Shown here in pieces: positions 1 to 5,353 of a stretch of DNA of 10,645 nucleotides (the stretch's first letter is position 1; the number at the start of each line of letters is the position of its first letter). The DNA comes from Simkania negevensis (GTDB lineage: Bacteria; Chlamydiota; Chlamydiia; Chlamydiales; JAFITR01). The notes beneath the pieces were generated by a model. It saw nothing but the letters and a program-made list of their open reading frames with translations. It did not search any database and was not told the DNA's origin. The position numbers were made by a program, and so were the translations under genes. Location of the stretch: the NCBI GenBank assembly GCA_017116025.1, contig JAFITR010000044.1, positions 1 through 10,645 of the forward strand. The letters are read 5' to 3'.

Positions 1-20
1 TTTCCGTTGTCCCGTTAACC
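1..20 (-). repeat. dispersed intergenic repeat, copy A (cut by window edge)
   Basis: Read on the minus strand this is GGTTAACGGGACAACGGAAA. It matches the left part of the repeat that also occurs near 2807, 5198, 6829, 6914 (minus) and 10607, whose core reads TTAACGAGGCAACGGAAG followed by a 9-bp-period purine-rich tail. The tail of this copy would lie outside the window. Confidence 0.55.
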
Positions 21-44
21 GCAGTTATATTTTTGCTAGATAAT
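15..44 (+). promoter_or_regulatory. possible sigma70-type promoter for the envelope operon
   Basis: TTAACC (15-20) and GATAAT (39-44) are separated by 18 bp and could serve as -35 and -10 boxes upstream of the gene starting at 112. The -10 box is good (5 of 6 to TATAAT) and the -35 box is mediocre (4 of 6). The -35 box would lie inside repeat copy A. The predicted start near 51 leaves a leader of about 60 nt. The assignment rests only on motif fit. Confidence 0.3.
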
Positions 45-111
45 TCTTTTTCTTTTTGCTAATGTCGGCAGGAGTCAGGAAATTTACAAACTGACGATAC
101 GGGGGTATGAG

Positions 112-1392
112 ATGGGGAATAAAAAGGAATTTGAAAAAAAGGCCGTTCCTTCCGAGCGTAGGGGCCGTTTGACAACAGTAACTCTAGCTGTTGTTGTTAT
201 TGCGATCGCCGCGATTTTTGGGTTTCAATGGTATCTGGATAAAGCTAAAAGTATTTCCGATAACGATTCTGTCGAGAAGCATGTTTCTACAACGAATCTG
301 CTCTCATCATTACAAGAACAAAACGACGATTATCTTGAGACGATTGTCAAGCTTAAGAAGTCGTTGGAAGAAAAAGAGGCGGACATTGGTCAAGTTGTAG
401 AGAGGTATGAAGAGACGTTGAATTTGTCAGGGATGAGTGGTGACCAGCAACAGCAGCTATTTGACATGGCAGCGGCGCTTACTGAGCAGGAAACATTGAT
501 TGGCGAGCTGAAGCGGATTCAAGGAACTCTTCAGGAGGAACTGACGTTGAGCCAGGATGAGCTTACAGCCCTTCGCAACACGCTCGACGCTCAGAATGCT
601 TTGCTCGAATCGGTTACACAAAGGAGCGATGGAAAAGAGAAGGGCGTGGTGGCACAGAAGATGGAAAAGCAAGAGGAAGAGATCGTATTGCTAATGTCGG
701 CAAAAACTTTTCTTAAAGAGTCGTTAGAACAGGCCGTGAGGGAGCGCAACGATGTTTTAAAGGAGTACAACAAGTTAAAGCAGTTCTATACGGAAAGAGT
801 GACGAAGCTCAATACTGCCTTGGCTTCAGGCGAGCAGCAGCTTACCTTTTTAAAAAAGAACGTGGCAACACTTGAAAAAGCAAAAGGTCAACAAACAGCC
901 TCTCTTAAAGAAGCAAAACAAGAGATCGCTTCTCTGCGTACAGAGGTAGTGCAATACCGAGACTATAAAGAGCGCTATGGGCAGGAGAAAGAGCTGAGGG
1001 AGCAAAGTCAAGGGAAGCTACAGCAGCTTGCCAAAAACTTGGAAGAGCAGCGTAACACGCTTAATGCGATTCAAGCTTCACGCAAAGAGCTCCTTACCCA
1101 GATGGCAGAGCTATATAACGAAAAGCAAGGGATGCATTCCTCCCCCTCCCCTCTTCCTTCTCCATCCTTAAGAACCTCGCTTTCCATCCCCCCTTCTTTG
1201 ACAAAAGATAGAGAGTTGCCTGCTCTACAACGCACCCATGTTGTACAGCCAGGAGAGACGCTGTCGGCGATATCCCAGGTTTATTATGGAACACCGAAAA
1301 AATGGCAGGATATTTACCAGGCAAATATTAACAAGCTTTCCAGTCAGCATGCAATCCGTACGGGGATGTCTTTAATTATACCAACATTATGA
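112..1392 (+). CDS. membrane-anchored coiled-coil protein with C-terminal LysM domain
   Basis: A 426-residue protein. A basic N-terminus (EKKAVPSERRGR) precedes one hydrophobic segment at about residues 20-42 (LTTVTLAVVVIAIAAIFGF), which fits an N-in, C-out single-pass anchor rather than a cleaved signal. Residues about 60-335 are rich in Glu, Lys, Gln and Leu and read as a long coiled coil. A Ser/Pro linker (about 342-365) leads to a C-terminal LysM module (about 376-425: HVVQPGETLSAISQVYYG ... IYQANINKL ... GMSLIIP), a family that binds peptidoglycan. I infer a rod from the inner membrane to the cell wall. The ATG at 112 follows a GGGGG tract at 101-105. It is first in a tight operon with ExbB and ExbD subunits, where TonB or TolA usually belongs, but its membrane helix lacks the His seen in those two. 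No specific gene name is recognised. Confidence 0.85.
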   Translation: MGNKKEFEKKAVPSERRGRLTTVTLAVVVIAIAAIFGFQWYLDKAKSISDNDSVEKHVSTTNLLSSLQEQNDDYLETIVKLKKSLEEKEADIGQVVERYEETLNLSGMSGDQQQQLFDMAAALTEQETLIGELKRIQGTLQEELTLSQDELTALRNTLDAQNALLESVTQRSDGKEKGVVAQKMEKQEEEIVLLMSAKTFLKESLEQAVRERNDVLKEYNKLKQFYTERVTKLNTALASGEQQLTFLKKNVATLEKAKGQQTASLKEAKQEIASLRTEVVQYRDYKERYGQEKELREQSQGKLQQLAKNLEEQRNTLNAIQASRKELLTQMAELYNEKQGMHSSPSPLPSPSLRTSLSIPPSLTKDRELPALQRTHVVQPGETLSAISQVYYGTPKKWQDIYQANINKLSSQHAIRTGMSLIIPTL

Positions 1393-1399
1393 GGTGCGA

Positions 1400-2152
1400 A
1401 TGAAAAAAATCTTTTTCTTTTGTTCTGTTTTTGGCGGATTGATAGCAGCGACTTTTCTTTTTGGGCAAAGCATTGTTCATACAGAGGTCAGCTCAGAGGC
1501 TTCTAAGCTCGATATCGGCAAGATATTCAGCAGCGCTCCGATTATCTATTCGTTGCTGTTAGCACTCTCCGCTCTCGCTTTTATCCTATGGCTCTATTCT
1601 TTGTTCACCCTAAAGCTCAAGGGGATGATGCCTCACAGCTTTTTACACATTGTACGTGAACAGATTGTTGACAAGCGTTTTGAAGCAGCGCTTAACAGTT
1701 GCCAGGAGAACAACAACTTCTCTTCAAGCATCATCGTTTGCGGAATTGCTGCGCGCAAGCACGGTCCACAGGTTATGTTTGAAGCGATGCAGTCTGAAGG
1801 CAAGAGGCTTGGTGCTTCGTTATGGCAACGCATCTCTTTGCTCAACGAGATAGCGACAATAGCGCCTATGCTTGGTTTGTTGGGCACTGTTGTCGGCCTC
1901 TTCTACGCCTTTTACGACAACAACAGGACAACGGAAAGCTTGATTTCTATCTTTGATGGTCTAGGCATTGCTATAGGAACGACCGTTGCAGGTCTCATTG
2001 TTGCTATTCTTTCCATGGTATTTTATACCACATTGAAGTACCGCGTTGTTCGTCTTCTCAATGCAATAGAGAACGAAGCGCTTTCTATTGCCAACCTCAT
2101 TGAAATGGATCCCCCTCAACAAGAAGCAACAGCTGCCCTTACCACTTATTAA
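1400..2152 (+). CDS. exbB: MotA/TolQ/ExbB family proton channel subunit
   Basis: A 250-residue inner-membrane protein that, by family, forms a pentameric channel with ExbD/TolR and converts proton motive force into work on a partner protein. There is an N-terminal hydrophobic segment (about 4-23), then three expected family helices at about 48-70, 152-172 and 186-210. The hallmark motif is visible at 155-171 (APMLGLLGTVVGLFYAF), as is the third-helix motif GIAIGTTVAGLIVAI at 189-203. Start choice: a GTG six bases upstream (1394) would add two residues, but the ATG at 1400 has GAGG at 1391-1394 with a 5-nt gap. That ribosome site overlaps the stop codon of the LysM gene, implying translational coupling. 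Whether it belongs to the ExbB or TolQ subgroup cannot be settled here, since no TolB, Pal or TonB gene is in view. Confidence 0.9.
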   Translation: MKKIFFFCSVFGGLIAATFLFGQSIVHTEVSSEASKLDIGKIFSSAPIIYSLLLALSALAFILWLYSLFTLKLKGMMPHSFLHIVREQIVDKRFEAALNSCQENNNFSSSIIVCGIAARKHGPQVMFEAMQSEGKRLGASLWQRISLLNEIATIAPMLGLLGTVVGLFYAFYDNNRTTESLISIFDGLGIAIGTTVAGLIVAILSMVFYTTLKYRVVRLLNAIENEALSIANLIEMDPPQQEATAALTTY

Positions 2153-2168
2153 AAGCTAGGATCTTGCC

Positions 2169-2624
2169 ATGAGTTTCGTCCCTGAAGAAGAGATCGGAAA
2201 AAAAACAGGCATCAACCTAGCGCCGATGATCGATTTCTTGTTCTTGATGCTCGCTTTTTTTGCCTGTTTGGCGGTGACACGAGAAGCGACAAAAGACACA
2301 AATCTTGAACTTGTTGCAGAAGCGTCTCAGCCAACAAAAGCGATCAACTACGACGAATATAAACTCATTACTCTCAACATCAACAGAGATGGTTCTTACG
2401 AATGGGTGACAGACCTACGAGACTACCCTTTAGAAAAATCTGAAGATGTCTACGATGAGCTTGCACGTCAATATCAAAAAGGAGTGCTTCCTAAAGAGAA
2501 AGAAAAGACTAAAGTTATCTTGAAAATCGATAAAGAAGCCCAGTGGGAACCCATTTTGAAACTTGTGTTGGCGGTCAAAGAGATCGGTTTCGAAGTAAGA
2601 CCCGTTTACCAAAAACCTTCCTAA
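2169..2624 (+). CDS. exbD: ExbD/TolR family proton channel subunit
   Basis: A 151-residue protein with a short cytoplasmic N-terminus, one membrane helix (about 16-38, INLAPMIDFLFLMLAFFACLA) and a periplasmic domain ending in the usual ExbD-like fold segment (KVILKIDKEAQWEPILKLV, about 115-133). Asp22 in the helix is at the position of the proton-carrying Asp of ExbD/TolR (Asp25 of E. coli ExbD). It starts 16 nt after the exbB stop, with AGG at 2158-2160 as a modest ribosome site. The periplasmic part contains an unusually charged stretch (LPKEKEKTK). With ExbB it should form the motor for the operon, the LysM rod being the likely driven partner. Confidence 0.9.
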   Translation: MSFVPEEEIGKKTGINLAPMIDFLFLMLAFFACLAVTREATKDTNLELVAEASQPTKAINYDEYKLITLNINRDGSYEWVTDLRDYPLEKSEDVYDELARQYQKGVLPKEKEKTKVILKIDKEAQWEPILKLVLAVKEIGFEVRPVYQKPS

Positions 2625-2641
2625 TATCATGGAGTTTGCGC

Positions 2642-2860
2642 ATGAAAAAAACTTTAATCGCCCTCGTTGTTGTAGGAGCAACCTTGTCGCTACTCCCCTC
2701 TTGTAAACATACCGACCCAAAAGGTAGGGTTGAACGCATCCCTTGGACAAAAGAAGATCAACACTTTAAAGACTACTGGGATGCCCCTCCATTGAGTTCG
2801 GAAGTATTAAATAGCCACGGAAGGAGCAAGATAGAACAGATAGAGAGGATAGGTGCTTAA
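2642..2860 (+). CDS. small lipoprotein of unknown function
   Basis: A 72-residue protein with a lipoprotein signal: MKK, a hydrophobic core, then LPSC with the lipidated Cys at residue 21. The mature part is only about 51 residues and hydrophilic (KHTDPKGRVERIPWTKEDQ), with no domain I recognise. The ATG at 2642 has GGAG at 2631-2634 and starts 17 nt after exbD, so it belongs to the same operon. A longer reading frame back to 2543 would overlap exbD by 82 nt and lose the signal peptide, so it was not used. The last 16 or so residues (SHGRSKIEQIERIGA) are encoded by a copy of the dispersed intergenic repeat, so the gene has probably acquired a new 3' end. In gammaproteobacteria a small YcfL lipoprotein sits with COG3014 and LpoB genes; no sequence similarity to YcfL is evident. 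Confidence 0.75.
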   Translation: MKKTLIALVVVGATLSLLPSCKHTDPKGRVERIPWTKEDQHFKDYWDAPPLSSEVLNSHGRSKIEQIERIGA

Positions 2861-2868
2861 CGTGAGTT
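2807..2868 (+). repeat. dispersed repeat, copy B, inside the lipoprotein 3' end
   Basis: TTAAATAGCCACGGAAGGAG is followed by 9-bp-period units (AGCAAGATA, GAACAGATA, GAGAGGATA) and, after a few bases, TTAACGTGAGTT at 2857-2868. The same order occurs near 5198-5253 and 5286-5320. The copy supplies the last codons and the stop region of the small lipoprotein gene, and its end overlaps the start of the palindromic element. Confidence 0.65.
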
Positions 2869-3108
2869 TGATTTTTAACCAGCACATTAGTCAATATAGC
2901 AGCCTTTCAGGCTGCAAATATTGCTCTGGTTGTACCCAGGGCGATGCCCTGGGCTGTTACAATTTCAGGCCGTTGGCCTGATTTTTAGGCCGAAGGTCTA
3001 ACATTGTAACAGCCCAGGGCATCGCCCTGGGTAGAGAGACCCTAAATCGTGCAGGCTGAAGGCCTGTTACATTGACTAATGTGCTGGTTAAAAATCAAAT
3101 TCCCGTTA
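2858..3108. repeat. 251-bp nested palindromic element (MITE/REP-like)
   Basis: The outer arms 2858-2915 and 3051-3108 are inverted copies matching at about 51 of 58 positions. Inside them 2933-2961 and 3005-3033 are a perfect 29-bp inverted pair. Each arm is itself built of small hairpins with 3-nt loops: CAGCCT/AGGCTG at 2900-2914, CCCAGGGC/GCCCTGGG at 2935-2953 and again at 3013-3031, TCAGGCC/GGCCTGA at 2965-2981, TTAGGCC/GGTCTAA at 2985-3001 and CAGGCT/GGCCTG at 3052-3066. No gene lies inside. It fills the gap between the small lipoprotein and the COG3014-type gene, and as RNA would fold into one large hairpin that could attenuate or terminate transcription. The CCCAGGGCGATGCCCTGGG unit resembles repeats I associate with several environmental bacterial genomes; that is from memory. 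Confidence 0.85.
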
Positions 3109-3136
3109 TTTATAGGGAAAGCAAAGAAAAAAGAAG

Positions 3137-4441
3137 ATGTTCTTTAACAAAAAAAACCTCCTTTTTTTTTGCTTAGTAATTCTTTGCGGATGCAGTTCCC
3201 ACACCTCCTTCCGAGATAAATATGCTCTCGCTTATCAGCAAGGGAACTTTGCTGAAGCTGATCAGATATTGACAAAAAAAATCGATAGAGAACTCCCACA
3301 AGGTAACATCACTAAATCAGGCGATGCAACATGGCTTCTGCTCGATCGTGCTACCGTACGCTTTGCTATGGGTAGCGATAAGGGTTCCATCGACGACTAT
3401 AAGCAAGCGATTAAAGCCCTCGACTTCTTTAGACAGGCTCTCTTTAGCGAATCCATTGGAAAAATTCTTCTCAGTGATAAGGTCGGTGCCTACCCTGCTG
3501 AAAACTATGAACAGCTCCTCGCAAGGCTCTACTTCGCACTCGCCCTTATACAAAATAACGACGTAAATAATGGTATCGCATTACTCAAACAAGCTGAATC
3601 CCTGCAACAAGAATACCTTCAACTTTATCAGAAAACTGCCTACATGGATGGTTTTTCCCTTGAGGCAAATCCCGTTGCTAAATACCTATTAGCTCTCTAC
3701 TCTGAAAAAAATAGAGATAGTAGTAATGCAAAAATTTTGTATCGTCAAGTATCTCAATTGATAGGGTCTGATAATTTTGACCGCTTTGAGGTGTTAACAG
3801 ACCCGGATTTAGCAGCGCTACTGCTACTGGGTCACAATGGGAATGCACCGTACAAGGTATCGGTTAAGAGTCCAGCGAGTCAGGCATCGGCATTAGGGTT
3901 AGCGTTTTTTTTACAAGGAACAGATGTAGGGAGCGGGGCATTTTCTGCTTTACCAGGGATTCCTGTTCCGGAGCTGATGAATTGGCCTGCTGGCTCCCCT
4001 ATTCCATTGTCAGCATCTTTGGATGGTATTACGCGCCATTTGGTTCGTTGGTATAATATTGATCGTGTAGCGAGGGAGGAGCTTAAGCAGGCGCGTCCGA
4101 TAATCATAGCAAGAGGTGTAGCGCGTTTATTAATTCGTTCTGGCGCAGTTGTAATGGTGGGGGAAAAGAGTCGTGATTTACAGGATGCTTTAACGGTAGC
4201 GATGTTTATTGCGAATATTGCAACGGAGGCTGACACGCGTTCTTGGGCGACGTTACCTTATGCGATTGACCTTGCACGTTTTGATCTTGTTCCTGGCGAG
4301 CATATATTGTCGGTTGCTGGGCGACAGTTTTCGATTGCTCTTAAGGAGGGTGAGGTGTGTATAGTGAACCTTTTTGCGTTGCATCCTGGTGTAATAGTCG
4401 TACGCATTCCCGCTAAAAACAGAACAAGTTTTCACAGGTAA
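3137..4441 (+). CDS. COG3014-type outer-membrane lipoprotein
   Basis: A 434-residue protein. Its signal peptide ends in a lipobox (VILCGC, Cys19). Residues about 25-205 are helical with TPR-like character (YALAYQQGNFAEADQIL, LYFALALIQNNDVNNGIALL). The C-terminal half carries features I associate with COG3014: LLGHNGNAP at 231-238, where many members have a GxAP-type motif, and EADTRSWATLPYAIDLAR at 364-381. In Vibrio and relatives this family is encoded beside YcfL and LpoB lipoproteins; here too an LpoB-like gene follows after 102 nt. Its exact function is unknown to me. The ATG at 3137 has only a weak purine tract (AAAAAAGAAG) as ribosome site. Codon use and G/C strand balance change near 3780, between the helical and C-terminal halves. 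It lies downstream of the palindromic element, so it may have its own promoter. Confidence 0.75.
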   Translation: MFFNKKNLLFFCLVILCGCSSHTSFRDKYALAYQQGNFAEADQILTKKIDRELPQGNITKSGDATWLLLDRATVRFAMGSDKGSIDDYKQAIKALDFFRQALFSESIGKILLSDKVGAYPAENYEQLLARLYFALALIQNNDVNNGIALLKQAESLQQEYLQLYQKTAYMDGFSLEANPVAKYLLALYSEKNRDSSNAKILYRQVSQLIGSDNFDRFEVLTDPDLAALLLLGHNGNAPYKVSVKSPASQASALGLAFFLQGTDVGSGAFSALPGIPVPELMNWPAGSPIPLSASLDGITRHLVRWYNIDRVAREELKQARPIIIARGVARLLIRSGAVVMVGEKSRDLQDALTVAMFIANIATEADTRSWATLPYAIDLARFDLVPGEHILSVAGRQFSIALKEGEVCIVNLFALHPGVIVVRIPAKNRTSFHR

Positions 4442-4448
4442 ATGGGCG

Positions 4449-4547
4449 ATGAATATAAACGCGAAGATCGCGAAGAAGCGCGAAGACAATACAAAGAGTA
4501 GCGGGAATTACTGGCTACCTATAAACCACGCAGGAGATGTTTTATGA
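4449..4547 (+). other. possible 32-codon leader ORF with heptamer repeat, before the LpoB-like gene
   Basis: The 102-nt gap between the two lipoprotein genes has a reading frame beginning MNINAKIAKKRED and ending WLPINHAGDVL. Its TGA overlaps the next ATG as ATGA (4544-4547). A second frame, 4442-4501, encodes 19 charged residues (MGDEYKREDREEARRQYKE). Both read through three GCGAAGA copies at 4461, 4470 and 4480. There is no good ribosome site for either frame, so they may simply be repeat DNA. Confidence 0.2.
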
Positions 4548-5161
4548 AGATGATGCGGGTATATGTTGTTATTGGAATCATAACAACAGCGACAGTGTTG
4601 TCTGGTTGCCAGAGGCGTTATCCACGTGTGGAGGACGTCACACCGGGCAATCCGGCAGCAACAGAATTTGGTCCTGGCTATGGGGCAAACGAGATCCGTG
4701 TACAGACGGACAAGATCAACAAGCAGTTAATGAACCGCTGGTTGGCGAAGACGGGGTATGACCTTCAACAAGGCCAACCACGGATTATCATTACACAAAT
4801 TGAGAACTTAACGGACCAGTATATTCCTACGGAGATGATCCGTGAGATCATTGAAGGGGTGGCAATCAACGATGGAAGGTACACTGTTGTTGTGGGGGAT
4901 GCAAAAGACGAGAAGGAGTTGGATGCTTTGATGGAGAAGATTCGGAACAATCCGAAATATAGCAATAGTTCCAGGTTAAAGCCTCATCAGGCGACAGCTC
5001 CACAGTTTCTTGCACAGGTGAAGCTGTTAAAATCTGTTTCGCACCTTCCTAAGTACGACATTGAGGACTGGCGTATGAGCGTTACATTGTACGACATTGA
5101 GACAGGAGAAGCGATCGACCAGGCCTATGACGTTCTTAGGAAAAAGGTCTATCGGCGGTAA
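4544..5161 (+). CDS. LpoB-like lipoprotein (peptidoglycan-synthase activator family)
   Basis: A 205-residue protein, close to E. coli LpoB (213). The signal peptide ends in VLSGC with lipidated Cys22. The mature protein has the LpoB-type layout: a short linker, then a domain with PRIIITQIENLTDQYIPTEM (about 79-98), followed by GRYTVVVGDAKDEKELD and near the end MSVTLYDIETGEAID. These match the LpoB pattern of 'P.I....N.T...I.T' and 'L.....TG'. LpoB reaches from the outer membrane through peptidoglycan to activate the class A synthase PBP1B. The ATG at 4544 has AGGAG at 4532-4536. It is the last gene of the lipoprotein pair. If the organism is chlamydial, the partner enzyme is uncertain because C. 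trachomatis lacks class A penicillin-binding proteins. Family assignment is from pattern recognition. Confidence 0.7.
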   Translation: MKMMRVYVVIGIITTATVLSGCQRRYPRVEDVTPGNPAATEFGPGYGANEIRVQTDKINKQLMNRWLAKTGYDLQQGQPRIIITQIENLTDQYIPTEMIREIIEGVAINDGRYTVVVGDAKDEKELDALMEKIRNNPKYSNSSRLKPHQATAPQFLAQVKLLKSVSHLPKYDIEDWRMSVTLYDIETGEAIDQAYDVLRKKVYRR

Positions 5162-5353
5162 TTTTGTCTAATCGGTCATGGGGTATGGATACAGCGGTTT
5201 AAATAGCCAGGGAAAGGAACAAGATAAGCAGGATGAAAAGATAGACAAGATCGATATCTATAAATCATAAGTAGTGATTCACTATTTAACGTAAGTTTTG
5301 AGTTTATGTTAACGTGAGTTCTTGCACCCCGTGACCAATTACAATTTTGTCTA
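5160..5353. mobile_element. 172-bp non-coding insertion with inverted ends and 11-bp flanking direct repeat
   Basis: AATTTTGTCTA occurs at 5160-5170 and again at 5343-5353. Between them the ends are imperfect inverted repeats: TAATCGGTCATGGGGTA (5169-5185) against the complement of 5325-5341, TAATTGGTCACGGGGTG, 13 of 17 matching. The interior holds a copy of the dispersed repeat, a TAGTGA-T-TCACTA palindrome (5272-5284) and two TTAACGTRAGTT copies (5286, 5309). No protein is encoded. The layout fits a MITE-like insertion with a target duplication of roughly 9-11 bp between the stop codons of two convergent genes. Confidence 0.6.
5198..5253 (+). repeat. dispersed repeat, copy C
   Basis: TTTAAATAGCCAGGGAAAGG is followed by 9-bp-period units (AACAAGATA, AGCAGGATG, AAAAGATAG, ACAAGATCG). 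It is closest to copy B at 2807, sharing the TTAAATAGCCA start that the other copies replace with TTAACGAGGCA or similar. It lies inside the 172-bp insertion. Confidence 0.6.

Noticed and set aside
1394..1399. GTG start for exbB adding two residues
   Set aside because: The ATG at 1400 has a properly spaced GAGG, while the GTG would lie within that ribosome site.
2543..2641. Upstream extension of the small lipoprotein
   Set aside because: It would overlap exbD in another frame and destroy the lipoprotein signal.
2858..3108. CRISPR array
   Set aside because: The repeats are nested and inverted, with no regular spacers and no cas genes.
4537..4761. 74-residue frame overlapping the start of the LpoB-like gene
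   Set aside because: It is an out-of-frame shadow of a gene with a clear lipobox and ribosome site.
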